Assembly: GCA_944472155.2 (NCBI GenBank)
Contig: OX235275.1
Location: 56,499,228-56,563,227 of the forward strand
Direction: 5' to 3'
Length of the DNA: 64,000 nucleotides
From: Trichobilharzia szidati
Lineage: Eukaryota; Platyhelminthes; Trematoda; Strigeidida; Schistosomatidae
Both the position numbers and the translations under genes were made by a program. The notes under the pieces were generated by a model. The model searched no databases. It had not been told where the DNA came from and saw only the letters and a program-made list of their open reading frames with translations. Of the stretch, positions 33,213-43,925 are shown piece after piece. Positions within the stretch are counted from its first letter, which is position 1; the number at the start of each line of letters is the position of its first letter.

Positions 33213-33429
33213 AGACACCGAATTAACTTTAGTTGGAGAGCCATTGGTGGCGCTACCACCAACTAATGCCATCAATAGGTCATTGCTTCACACCCAACAT
33301 GGTTCAACCCTTGTCGGTCACGACTTTTCATTAGAACTTAACAGCATTCATTCTATAGCTACTAATGAGCTGAATTTTGAGCTAATTTCGATTAATTTCA
33401 CTGTAGATTTTGTTGTGAATCACTGAATA

Positions 33430-33490
33430 TCATGCAGTAGTGGAAAGTTATTTCGTCCCAGTCTGTGACTCTTCAACAGTGATTATCTTT
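33430..33490 (-). repeat. Family B hammerhead segment only
   Basis: Minus strand: CTGTTGAAGAGTCACAGACTGGGACGAAAT core remnant with GTAGTGGAAAG beside it. Very short. Confidence 0.4.
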
Positions 33491-33499
33491 GATTCTCTC

Positions 33500-33960
33500 T
33501 TTTAACATTTTTGCAGGTCCCATGTGATACTAAAAACTCCATAAGTAATATTCACACACTGTTACCTATTATCACCCGGCCTGTAAGGTTTAATTTGATG
33601 CTGCCCAAAACTAATAATCTTAGTGGAATATATGGTGATGTTAAAGTTCTTAAAACAGGATATCCCATTAGACGCATATTTAATTTTATAAATTCTCCTA
33701 CTTATGAACTGCCTGAGTGTGTGGTATAACATCCAATTAGAAACTGCTCGAAATCTAAACTTACTAATTCTTATGAACAGAAACATAGATTTAACAATTT
33801 AAAACTAGATATTGAGGGGGAAAATGCTTAGTTTTGCCATTATTAGTTTCTATACACAAATACCGATAAATATGGGTATAGAGGCAGTCAAGAACGAACC
33901 TATTTCTGACCAAAACCTTGAACTGTGAACCAAAGTGCCACTAGAAGATATCATTCTAGG
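33500..33960 (+). mobile_element. Penelope-like element, RT N-terminal part
   Basis: Plus strand 33511-33729: PKTNNLSGIYGDVKVLKTGYPIRRIFNFINSPTYEL, the Penelope 'YGLPKVHK..PxRPIV' type region with substitutions, then after a stop EQKHRFNNLKLDIEGENA. No catalytic YxDD here. Confidence 0.8.
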
Positions 33961-33964
33961 AGTG

Positions 33965-34145
33965 TGTCTATTGCTGCCTGTTCTACACACCTCGCTTAGC
34001 CAGTGGTGAGTCCGTTATTGAGGATTATTGAGTGCGAGCTTAGCAGATCCACTCCGTAAAGAATAAGCACCAATGCTAATGAAACTTCATAGCCCAAGCT
34101 TGAAGCCTTATGTTCCTCTTGGAACGCAAATAAATGAAATTATGT
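33965..34145 (+). repeat. tRNA SINE (family C) tail, head missing
   Basis: cacctcgcttagccagtggt ... agcttgaagccttatgttcc with AT-rich end (aaataaatgaaat). 5'-truncated. Confidence 0.65.
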
Positions 34146-34316
34146 AGATGTCAAATTTATAGTATTAAAAACACAAGATATAAATCCATTACACCGATTT
34201 AATTTTCAATATCACGGATACTATGAAATGTAAAAAGGGATGATGCATTGTTTAGGATAGTTGTATTTTAAAACTTGCTTCTAGTATGATGTCATGCATA
34301 GATCAAATTTCAGAGT

Positions 34317-34721
34317 TCGAGTATTGATTTGCGGGGATTCGATTGGTTACAAGATTGATGATGAGCTGACATCGGTTAGGGAACTATTGGAAAACCATCT
34401 GAGACTACTGGACAATTGTCCCCCTGTCCTAGTCTGGGACTCCTCAGTAGTGTGTCCCCTTTGGAGCTCGAACCCAGAACCAGAGGGGTACAGCAGGTCG
34501 GTTGTGAAAACAGATACTCGCCACCGATGACACTGACTGGTGATTGCGATCTATCGTGAATTGGCAGAGGTTGGAATTCATAGGCAATTGGATTGGGTCC
34601 CAGTGACGTAGCGGTCTATAAGCTCGCCTTCTAATCGGAAGCTCCTGAGTTTGAGTCCCAAACTAGGACAGAGGAAACATCTGTCCAGTACTCCCAGATG
34701 GTTTTCCAATTGTTATCTAAT
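34317..34721. repeat. Family B SINE, minus/plus fusion with 9-bp TSD
   Basis: Duplication tttcagagt at 34308-34316 and 34722-34730. A minus-strand piece (inverted tail, hammerhead segment, B-box region to about 34482) joins a plus-strand body and tail. The plus copy has lost its B box and half of the hammerhead. Confidence 0.8.
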
Positions 34722-34730
34722 TTTCAGAGT

Positions 34731-35624
34731 ATCTTGAAGTGTGCACACGGCATGGCAGGTACATTTGAAACAAATGCTAAAACAGTAATCATTGGTTTCA
34801 GAAGAATGTTTTCTTCCTAACATGTACGAACACTTTTGCCTTTTGAATAAGCTTCATTCAGAGTAATCTTTGGTCATTTCTTGACACTTTGGTTGTCTTT
34901 TCCAAATATCTAATCATCAATTTTTACTCATGTATATAAATGAAACAAGAAAGTTGTGTGAGTCATGTTTTGATATGATAATGAGCAGGGATAAATTGTG
35001 CTCGAAACGTAGTCATCAATAAATATGTGTATGATTTTATCAAAATAAAATTTTATTCATAGTCTTTAGGCCATGATGGAAATACTAATTTTCTATTTTG
35101 ATATCTGCCTTGTTCACGTGCACCATCCGGGAAATGAGTCATAATTAGTCATGATAGATTCTTATCTACAAATCCATGATGACTAATCATCACCACTGTC
35201 TCCTATTTCACCGAAATATTTTGTAATCGATTTCAGCCAAGCACGTTTGTCACACACTCAAATACGACTATTTATTTTGACACCCCATTACAACTAATCT
35301 GTTATTCTACGTTAAAAAATGTATCTGTCGCATAACTGGCCATTATTATTGTAACGGCAACAAGTATTATATTTTATAATTGTAAGAACCTGAAGAGGAG
35401 AAATTATTGAGTAGAATATTCTTCGTTCAGATTGACTTTTAATTCATGGGATATGGGAATATTTCACACTATTAAATATGAATGAATAACTAAGTAAATA
35501 GTGGTCAACTTAAAGTGTAAAATAGATGATTGGAAAATAAAGTACATTCGGAGATGTGAATATGTGAGAATGTAACATGATGGAGAACTGAATAGATGAA
35601 TGAAATGTTTTCAAAATAGTGGAC
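34731..35624. other. Mostly unassigned; Penelope-type 3' end at 34960-35040
   Basis: 34966-35030 has the hairpin gagca...tgctc followed by gaaacgtagtcatcaataaa, matching the 3' ends at 22190-22250 and 44935-44970. 35041-35624 shows nothing I recognise. Confidence 0.45.
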
Positions 35625-35637
35625 TAGATGTGAACAC

Positions 35638-35984
35638 TCAGATGGCCGGAAAGAATCACAAACAAGAAGCTATGGGAACAAACAAAACAAAAACCAATCG
35701 CTCAACAAATATGCGGGAGAAAGTGGAGATGCATGGATGGACACTCGCTGAGGAGGCCGCTGGGTGACATCGCGCGTCAGGCCCTCGAGTGGAACCCGAA
35801 AAGGAAGCGGCGAATGGGACGTCCAAGTGTGACATGGAGGAGATCGTGTGAAGAGGAATTGAAACAGTATGGATTAACATGGATGCAAGTGAAAAGTACA
35901 GCAGAAGACAGAAGCAAGTAGAGGCGTGCAGTTGAAGCCCTATGTTCCACTAGGAACCCAAGGGAACAATAATAAAAATAATAA
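35638..35984 (+). mobile_element. RTE (SR2-like) LINE 3' end with 13-bp TSD
   Basis: Perfect duplication tagatgtgaacac at 35625-35637 and 35985-35997. The frame 35733-35921 encodes the RTE C-terminus (LEWNPKRKRRMGRPSVTWRR...), followed by agttgaagccctatgttcca and an (AATA)n tail. A 5'-truncated insertion of 347 bp, fairly recent. Confidence 0.92.
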
Positions 35985-36365
35985 TAGATGTGAACACACG
36001 AGTGTCCTTGAGCTGACCAGTCATGAGAATGGGGAATATTTTGCATGGAAAAATGACGTATATTTACAAGAAAATGCATGAAAACACATTAAACAGGGTA
36101 TCTATCTCTGACATGACTTAAAAATACGTCCCAGTAATAATGAGGAGTATCAGTTGCTAAGTGAGACTGGTTTCTGTACATGTACATGCACCGAGGTGAC
36201 TGAAGATGAGCTGCTTTTTGAATCGTTTATCTCTGTTATCTTGTTGTGCAGTCCTTCCCAAAAGCCCTCGTTTGAATTACTATGATTTTCAGTAAGAGGA
36301 TCGACGACTACTTACCAGGAAAATTTGGATAAGAAAACAAACTAAAATAAATGACATCAACTCTA

Positions 36366-36470
36366 AATTTATCCCTAATCGTAACCTTAAACTTAATCGT
36401 GACCCTAACCTTAAACTTCACACTAACCGTATATAATCCTAACCCTGATCCTAATCCTAATCCTAAGCTT
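36366..36470. repeat. Interstitial telomere-like tract
   Basis: Degenerate repeats of CCCTAA/CCTAA type: ccctaa at 36373-36378, accctaacc at 36402-36410, and cctaaccctgatcctaatcc then taatcctaag at 36438-36467. The strand is CCCTAA, the complement of TTAGGG. About 100 bp, imperfect. Confidence 0.7.
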
Positions 36471-36850
36471 AACGAGCTATTGTCCAAACAGTACTTAAAA
36501 ACGTGGTCTGAGTGAAATTTACTGCTTAGTTGGTGAGTAGGGTTGATATTTCAGCTATGCTAATGACAGGTGCCGTCAACCAATGACTAGTATGCGTTCA
36601 AGGTCATTGAAGCTTTCATACTCCCTGGACGCTATTGTTGAACTTTGCCATTTTTATTTTATTTCACCTTTATAATTTTCCTTCCCTCCCTTATTCTCTT
36701 TTCCATTATTATTCATATGAACTGTGATCAAGATTTGACCGGATAGTTGCAAAACAATTGAGATTTTTTTACAAATATTATTCAATTTTATAAATTTGTT
36801 ATTCTCTCCATAAGAAGACGTAGACAATCGGGAATTTGATCAAGTGTGAC
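36471..36850. other. No gene seen
   Basis: No recognised element before the Penelope ORF; possibly its 3' flank. Confidence 0.35.
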
Positions 36851-37515
36851 TAGCTGTTGATACATATCCAATTTATTTATTAGTCAGGATTTGCCATGCA
36901 TCAGCTAAGATCACACCTTCACGTCTGTTCAAACTGTTGGGATTCACCCATATATGTAGGGCTTCTGCAGTCAGTCTTTCTTTATATGAACCAAAACCTT
37001 TCTGTAAAACCTTAGTCTTATCAAAGTCGACTTTGTGTCCCGTTTCTAACGAATGCAGTGCAATCGCTGAGTTGTTTTCTAGCTTCTTCAAGTCTGCAGA
37101 GGTCTTTGGAACCACCTTTAGACATTGTTTATGCTCTTTCACTCTTACATTTACCTGTCTGGAAGTTTCTCCTACAAATACGGCGTTACAATCCCCACAA
37201 TTGATCTGGTATACACAATTCTGCTGGTTTTCTTGTTCTATTTTATCCTTAACCTTAACCAGTAATGAGCGTAAGGTGTTTGATGCACGAAAATACACTC
37301 TTATGTTATGGTCGTTAAGGATTCCTTTTATTTCGTCGGATGTTTCTTTGCGGTAAGGAATCACCGCTGTACTAACCCAATTCTTAGCATCAGGTTTTGA
37401 TTCATCCTTATCTTCACATTTTAAGTATCTATTTATGAAGGTTTTTGGATAATTATTTGATTCAAGAGTGGATTGAACCAATTTTAATTCCTTATTATTA
37501 TTATTATACCTCACA
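36851..37515 (-). mobile_element. Penelope-like element, uninterrupted GIY-YIG ORF
   Basis: Minus-strand ORF 37514-36873, 213 codons with no stop. Order: connector with VQSTLESNNYPKTFINRYL, VSTAVIPYRKETSDEIKGIL, RVYFRASNTLRSLL, then CVYQINCGDCNAVFVGETSR (the GIY-YIG core with FVGE in place of YIGx), NNSAIALHSLETGHKVDFDKT and ALHIWVNPNSLNRREG. The RT part is missing, so it is 5'-truncated. It is the longest open Penelope domain here. Confidence 0.88.
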
Positions 37516-37699
37516 TACTGTTAGTTTTCTCAGGATTTCTGCAAATCGCTAAATCACAGTAGTTGAGTATTAATGACACTCAGTGAGGAGTGTTCAAACC
37601 AGTTACTTAGTTCAATATTATGGTTTACGCTTAGGTTAAATTTACTTACGTATTTGGGGTTTTCATGAAGTTTCCTTGTATTTCAACATCATTATTATG

Positions 37700-37984
37700 T
37701 TTTTACGAGTTTATCACGGATTGATATCAGTTAGCGAACCACTGAAAACCAGAGAGTACTGGGCAGCTGCTGTTTCATTATAGTTTGGAAATCATTGGCA
37801 GTACGCACCCACTGGGATTCGAACCCAGGACCTTCCGGTTACAAGGTAAGCTCGTATACCATTCAGCCACTGGGACCCGATTCAATGGCTCATGAATTCT
37901 AACTTCTACCAATTCTCTAACTGATATCAATCCGTGATCAACTCGTAAAAACATAACTAACCCTTACAAACCGAACTATAGAAA
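37700..37984. repeat. Family B SINE (subfamily 2), internal deletion, 12-bp TSD
   Basis: Perfect duplication atcattattatg at 37688-37699 and 37985-37996. Minus-strand tail, hammerhead segment, box B and body (to about 37915) are followed directly by a plus-strand tail, so the element is a large hairpin with the middle missing. Ends are acgagtttatcacggattga and tcaatccgtgatcaactcgt. Confidence 0.9.
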
Positions 37985-38188
37985 ATCATTATTATGCCTA
38001 GATGTTTATAAGTGTATTAATTCTACCATAATAACATCAACTGTTTTAGAAAAATTCCTACAGTTGACGTAATCACAGGCAGTCATATTGCTCCAGATGT
38101 CACCAAATCAAATAAAAAAAACATTTATCATTGTCTGTAAACTATTGAAATATAATAATAATTCATTAATTTGATCTATCCCACAATG

Positions 38189-38385
38189 TTCAAGTATTGG
38201 CTGTGTAGGGATTTTGTTTGATTGCATCGAGGATTTCATCATGAGCTGACATCAGTTAGAGAACCACTGGAAAACCACCTGGGAGTACTGGACAGCTGTT
38301 TCGTCAGCCTAGTTTGGGACTGTTCAGCAGTACGCACCCACGGGGGTTCGAACCCAGGACCTTCTGGTTACAAGGCGAACTCGTA
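38189..38385 (-). repeat. Family B SINE, 5'-truncated, 11-bp TSD
   Basis: Perfect duplication atcccacaatg at 38178-38188 and 38386-38396. Minus strand from acgagttcgccttgtaacca through box B gggttcgaacccc, hammerhead segment GTACTG-CTGAACA-GTCCCAAACTAGGCTGAC-GAAACAGCTGTCCAGTAC and full tail. One core base (G8) is C. 5' truncation with TSD indicates target-primed reverse transcription. Confidence 0.92.
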
Positions 38386-38529
38386 ATCCCACAATGCACA
38401 AACGGTTTACTGACATTGGCTTAATAATGATGGCGGTATATTTTTTCAAATTGATCCTCATTTATTGTTCTCACAATGTTCATGTCGTTGTGTGTATTTA
38501 ACCCTGAAACGAAATTTTATTTTAAAAAA

Positions 38530-40345
38530 TGACGTTAACAGCGAAGAAAATTTTCTTTTCGACGATTCAATCTCATTCATAAACTGCTGTACAATAATCG
38601 TAATTATATTTAACAAAGAAATCATAAGACCAATCAGATATTGGTAAAATTTGTCTACGAAAACGTATTACGTCATGTAAGGTATGACCTAGAAAAGGTG
38701 ATAGAAGTTGACATGACGTAATAGATGTGAGATAAAGACTAATCAATAATATTGTGTAGAATGAACAGGAACTAGTGCAAAGACGATAAAGTGTTTTTAT
38801 ATAAAATCTGTATGAAAAAGCAATGTTATTAATAAGCAGTAATCGAGTGATAATAAAATATGGATGATAGGAATAGTAATAATAACAATTGTAAACTTAC
38901 ATAGTAAAAGGAGACAAAATTATAGTGAGAACGCTACTCTGGCTACAGTAGGACAAGAGCATGTATGTTACGCTTTTGAATGCAGAAGTCCGCTTTCAGA
39001 TCCCGAATAGCCAATGGTTCGGTTATTTTATTTTTATTTTTTAAAAATTTTATTATAGCTTGATTCCACGCAGTATTTTTGGTACAAGTATGAAATTTTC
39101 AGCATTTGAAATCGGTAGACCAAATTTAGCAGGCCGACCATAGATATCAGGTGTGCGTCGGTGGGGGATTGAACCTCGGACCATGTGCATGGTCGGTGAG
39201 AGTCCTAACCGCTGTGCCACCGACGCACAGAGGGTGTATTCGAAGTCCCTTTGTACGATATTGAGGGACTTTGTGTAGCGCTGTGAAGCATTCATGCGAG
39301 GAGTGCTCGATATCCAGAGTTGATAATGTGTTCGAGGATGGAGCTACTGGTATTCTTCTTTTCTCCTCTGGCTAATCAAGCTGGACAGTGTTCCAGAATA
39401 CGTTTTTGAACTTGACGTTGCATATGGCCGATATACTTTGCTCCACACGAGCAAGTAAACTAAAAAAATTTACAATGAGGTTGCCAAAAGCGGTATCCTA
39501 CCCTTAAAGTTGGACTGGATTAACTGTCCGCTGGAGAATGTTGTACATAAGGTGGCTGCCTGGAATTTCTTATTCAGACATTGAGAAAGGCAGTCTCTAA
39601 GAATTTCCACTTCGATGTCAGCTTTAAATTCCTGGTTCATGAAGAGAGTTTTCTCAGGAACAGTTGTGATTTTTGGAGACTGAGACCTTTCCTTCATGGT
39701 TTTGTCGATGAATCTCTAAGGATACCATTTTTCTAGTAGCGTTTCACATAATGAATTTAATTGTTTCTCTATCAAGTCTTCCGAACAGATTTTTCTAACC
39801 CTTGAACTTAATGTGTATACCATGTTTTGCTTTCAGACCAGTGGTACGAAGTGTTGGAAGTTTATAAACTGTCCCGTCCATGTTGGCTTGCGACATATTG
39901 ACTTTTGGATCGCGCAGTCTTGTCTTCTGGTAATTAGTACATCCAGGAATGGAAATGCGTTGTTCGACTCATGTTCTACTGATGGGTGTACTGCGTTGAA
40001 GGTTTTGGGGAGATACTCTAAATCATGTTTTTCATCACAAATTATGAACGTATTATCTACATATCTCCTGTATACGGGCAGTCGACTGATCAGAGGATCG
40101 AGGATGTTGTTTTGGAGACTCGCAATCAAGCTGTCAGCTAGGAGCGGACCGAGAGGAGACCCCATAGCTACACCATCTTTTTGTACATAGAATTGTTCAA
40201 TGAATTTGAATGGGATAGGAAATGTGCATTTGAGAAGTAGGTCCTTCAGGTAGTTGATAGGGAGACTTAGTATGAAAATTGTATGAATAACAATGTTTGC
40301 AGATCATTCAGCTGACGAGTTCTGTCGATACTCATGAATTCATGA
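38530..40345 (-). mobile_element. Penelope-like element with nested SINE
   Basis: Inverted relative of 28130-29580. Minus strand: RT at 40165-39833 with GSPLGPLLADSLIASLQNN, YRRYVDNTFIICDE (catalytic DD changed to DN) and PFLDVLITRR; connector 39697-39470; GIY-YIG remnant near 39400-39470. 38930-39020 and 39236-39310 carry the same inverted 5' piece as 28140-28295, split by a tRNA SINE. The 3' end at 38535-38640 (gcgaagaaaattttcttttc) recurs at 50535 and 59425. Confidence 0.85.
39022..39235 (-). repeat. tRNA SINE (family C, short-tailed) nested in Penelope
   Basis: Minus strand: gtgcgtcggtggcacagcgg head, box B gaggttcaatcccc, CCGACGC closing the acceptor-like stem, then acctgatatctatggtcggc and the A/T-rich tail ending in TAAAAATAAA-type repeats. 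Confidence 0.88.
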
Positions 40346-40518
40346 AATATTAATGCTATTTTTTCCCACAGTTATTGTTGTTGTTGCTCGTTTTATATTT
40401 ACTATGGAAATGAAATGTCTTCAATATTTAAGTTATATCCTATAATCATCACTATGCTTTTATTTTCACTTCATTCTCTCTGTCTTTCTCTACTATTTAA
40501 TTGTTTTCATTTATCCAG

Positions 40519-40862
40519 GTGGATGCAATTGATCCTGAAACAGTCGAAACATTTTCTGGTCAATGGGAAGCAGATTCACGGCATGGCTACGGTGTATGTG
40601 AACGATCCGATGGTGTTGTCTATGAAGGTCAATGGGTTAGAAATCAACGACACGGTTATGGTCAAACACACTTTCCAGATGGTGCATGTGAACAAGGCAG
40701 ATATCAAAATGGAAAATTAGTATTTCTATCCTGGCCTAAAGGCACTAAACCACATTTATTTTTATATAATTATCATATAATGCGTGAGGTAGCCAATGCT
40801 GTGAAGAGAGCGAGGAATATCGCCGAGGATGCACAGATCAAGGCTAAAGAAGCTAGAGAAAA
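40519..40862 (+). CDS. Junctophilin exon: two MORN repeats and start of helix
   Basis: Internal exon, 344 bp; acceptor ...ttatccag, donor gtaagc at 40863. It starts in phase 0, fitting the end of the previous exon, and ends with two bases of a codon. It encodes VDAIDPETVETFSGQW, then two MORN repeats (FSGQWEADSRHGYGVCERSDG and VYEGQWVRNQRHGYGQTHFPDG), EQGRYQNGKL, and the beginning of the alpha-helical region (ANAVKRARNIAEDAQIKAKEAREK). These correspond to the last two MORN motifs of junctophilins, separated from the first group by the joining region. The repeats keep the G-W and HGYG residues. The 12.6-kb intron before it is the largest in the window. Confidence 0.94.
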
Positions 40863-40981
40863 GTAAGCGACTAGTGTTAGAAAGTTTACTTCCGGGTTTT
40901 GTCATGCGTTTTGCTTTTTTTTCCAGTGAATTTCTTTATTACATAATGACTATTCTCAAAAGTTGCATTACTAGCATCATA

Positions 40982-41170
40982 GTACCCTGGTGGTTCAGAA
41001 GCAGAATTCTCGCCAGCCACACATATGGTCTGGTTTCGATTCCCGGCAGACAGGCTCCTAAATCTCACTTGGCTTACTAACTAGGAGTAAGACCGGAAAT
41101 CAGGGAAGACTGGGCTAGCATGAAGATAGAAACCCCACCCTGTTAGATAAACAAAGCCACTGCTTAACCA
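40982..41170 (+). repeat. tRNA SINE (family C), diverged
   Basis: Head ctggtggttcagaagcagaa with box B relative ggtttcgattcccg (41032-41045), then a tail like the RTE-tailed subfamily (ggcttactaactaggagtaa ... cccaccctgttagat). No RTE-like end remains. Confidence 0.65.
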
Positions 41171-41184
41171 AACCTGGAATTTCC

Positions 41185-41575
41185 ACAGTCCACTGAGTGA
41201 AATTTTCACCACAGTTTCTTCTTTGGAAACAGAAATGATTCAGATCCTATACAGCATGTGATCTGCTTGGTATCATAATAATATTAATTGAGAAATCAAA
41301 TTTTAATGGATAAAGCTATATGCTACTGATTAACTGTGATGAGTAGTTGCAGGCCACTCACACCAACCAGCAGTTCTCGGATGGCTTGAAATGATTCAGT
41401 TGTGTTGGGTTGAGTCAAGCCGCGTACACCGATGATGAGCTCGACCCCTGAAGAGAGAAATAGCAGTCCCCAGTTTATGTCACCTCGATTTGGCTCGCAA
41501 CCACTACTGGTTGATGTGACTAGCATACAATTACTCATCTTAGTCGGTTAGTAGTACATGGTTTCAAACACCACC
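41185..41575 (+). repeat. Family E repeat with reduced hammerhead-like core
   Basis: Contains CTGAAGA (41448-41454), GA, GAAA (41457-41460), then TAGCAGTC and CCCAG. This is a hammerhead core with almost no stem II. Preceded by gtacaccgatgatgagctcg as at 18326. The tail ctcatcttagtcggttagta at 41535 matches 58697. Confidence 0.6.
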
Positions 41576-42069
41576 GCTACTAAAACTTTGTACTTTGAAG
41601 CCATATGTTCCATAGGGAAAGCAAAGAGTTAAAAGAAATCATGATAAAAGACAGCCTCTCTTAAATTATAAACCAGTCTTAATGTAATGAGTCGCTTTGT
41701 AATGAAGAACATCAAGGTTCCAAGCATACAAAGAACTACATACACCACTGGGAAAATGAAGAAGATAAAGAAGAGTGACCGAAGAAATGATTGTTTCAGT
41801 AATGACGTTAAGGCACCCTTCAGTCTGAGTTTTTATAGGAAAAAATGAAGTTTTAACCAATAGATCAAGTTTATTATTAGTAACGAACTCTGTTCTGAAT
41901 TCGCTTAAAAGATATCATCGGGGTAAGTGGCTTAAATTTGAGCCCAAATCAGTAGTTCCTAATCCAACTATCACCTCTAAATAGCAGACACTTTTGTACG
42001 GCGCATGGTGTAGGATAAGACAGATCTACTGTTTGCTTAGTCGGTCAGTATTCTGTCAACCAGCTGCTT

Positions 42070-42071
<2 letters not shown>
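41576..42071. other. No gene seen
   Basis: No supported frame. 41581-41622 (tttgaagccatatgttccat) looks like a detached RTE/SINE 3' end. Confidence 0.4.

Positions 42072-42100
<29 letters not shown>
42072..42100. repeat. (TA)n microsatellite
   Basis: About 14 uninterrupted TA units. Confidence 0.95.
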
Positions 42101-42129
42101 TGAAATTTCATATTTCAATTATGATTTTA

Positions 42130-42285
42130 ACTCACTTTAGTTCAACAGAGATGAAATTTGGAACAGCTGAAGGCAAGACACGGAAGCCAAGGTATATTTA
42201 CAAGTTATCAAACAGCTTTGCAATTAGTAATGTTCTCTGAGCTGGTTAGTTTATTTGAGGAGCTTTCGTCGTCCTTCTGAAGATG
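42130..42285 (-). mobile_element. Penelope-type 3' region
   Basis: Inverse of 12370-12510 (tgaggagctttcgtcgtcct, gctggttagtttatt). Non-coding. Confidence 0.5.
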
Positions 42286-42357
42286 TGCATAAAAATCTAT
42301 AACTGTCTCTTGATTTTCTCAATAAAGGATCTGTTGCCTTGCCTTTGTCTTCTGTCG
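42283..42357 (+). repeat. LTR 3' fragment
   Basis: tgattttctcaataaaggat (AATAAA signal) through gcctttgtcttctgtcgtta matches the end of the solo LTRs at 44.8, 59.8 and 61.8 kb. Confidence 0.65.
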
Positions 42358-42369
42358 TTAGAGTCACGT

Positions 42370-42645
42370 CTCAAACTGAGTGAAGAACTAGCTGCACGGC
42401 ATTAGTTACTAACTGGTGTTCAACTAAAGTATCTATTACAGTTTTACAGGAGGGTAACCAAGCGCCTCAATAGCTCAGCGGTAACATCTGTGATTGTAGA
42501 ACTAAATGACAGCTTTGAGTTTTAGAAGGAATATGTTTCCCCTGCTGACTGGCTGGTGAGTGACAACAAACAGGAAGCCTAAGTCTGTAAGGGCTTGTTG
42601 CCGATCGCTTGCAACTACCTAACAGCAAGTAGACTATGTTAGAGG
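42370..42645 (+). repeat. tRNA-derived SINE (family D)
   Basis: Begins with ttagttactaactggtgttc (end sequence of the family) and has box A-like tagctcagcggtaa at 42471-42484. Box B is lost. Ends with gcttgcaactacctaa. Confidence 0.65.
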
Positions 42646-42924
42646 TCTAAAGAATGTTTGGCTTATTTCTAATTGTTGCAAATGTTATTATTAGTTAATG
42701 TAAGTGTAGAACTTGTGCACTGTGGTAGAATGTAATTCCATATTAGTGAGGTTTATTTTAAATATTTTACTCAGCGACGCAGTATTAACAACTGGATGAC
42801 AAGGTTTCTAGCATAAATTAATTGCCACTCATAATCATATCAATTTAGTCACACGTTTTCACAATTTGTCTGAACATATCACTCAATTCCTCACACATAT
42901 ATAAACTCAATAGAAGACGGAATC

Positions 42925-43925
42925 CATGGAATTCACTTCTGAATTAGAAAATGAACAAGGTGAGTTGGCTGTGCTGGACTGTAGAATAAAGCGAAACAAG
43001 ATGGTGGGTTAGATACTGGCTGGCATTTATAGGAAACCGAAACACACACACTCTAATAAATACTTAGACTTTAATTCATCCCATCCAGAGTCGCTGAAGG
43101 AGTAGAGGTTTAGGGCCAAAAGCCTAACTAGTAGACCAGAAGATTTAAGTAACAAAATCAAACGAATAAAGGAAATATTACTAGTGAATAATAACTGGCT
43201 TCCCACCAGAATTTATTGAGAAATATATGAAGAACCATAGGAAAACTAAGACTAGCAATAAAAGTGGCGAAAATAACGAAAATAATATAGAATTCAAAGC
43301 CTCTGTAGTACTGCTGTATAAAGAAAGAACATCAGACGCCTATGTAGAATCCTCAGTGACTCTGGAATTAGGGCGACATTTAAAGCAAACGACTTACTCA
43401 GAGATAAACTTTTTTGGCTTAAGGACCCAATAAATCCAATTAGGAAAACTCATATAATTCACCAAATACCATGTAATGACTGTGAGGTCAGTTACATAGG
43501 TCGGTCATACTAGCAGATTGGGAGTCAGCAAGATTACTGGGGCATAGGAATTTAGTTAGACCTAGAATAACTGACCCTGAATAGTTAGTTAAATAACCTA
43601 GAAAAAAGCTCAGCCATTGGACTGCACTCACTTGCATGTAATCACAAAATAGTGTGGGTTGGACAGGGTGAGAGTATTAAAAATTAATATAGTTAGGTGG
43701 AGACAAACCGAGGTTAATCACTGAAGCTTTGTTTATCGATTCAATACCGCACAGATGTAATCGGAATGACGCAACGCCTGCCTATACAGGAGATATGGAA
43801 AGTGGCAACAAACAACAAGGGAAGTTAGAGAGACAGAAAGAGAGAAAATATATGTGTAAGACAAATTGTGAAAACGTGTGACTAACATTGATGTGATTAT
43901 GAGTGGCAATAATTTATGAGGATTG
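42925..43925 (+). mobile_element. Penelope-like element, RT end and GIY-YIG, decayed
   Basis: LDCRIKRNKMVG and GIYRKPKHTHSNKYLDFNSSHP (RT C-terminus, 42975-43085), connector KIKRIKEILLVNNNW, then IHQIPCNDCEVSYIGRS (43450-43510) and SAIGLHSLACNHKIVWV. Ends with gtgattatgagtggcaataa, a 3' terminus like other copies. Stops are frequent. Confidence 0.8.

Noticed and set aside
40501..40518. TTG at 40501 as a start codon for the MORN exon
   Set aside because: It is the end of the intron (polypyrimidine plus ag); phase 0 joins the previous exon exactly.
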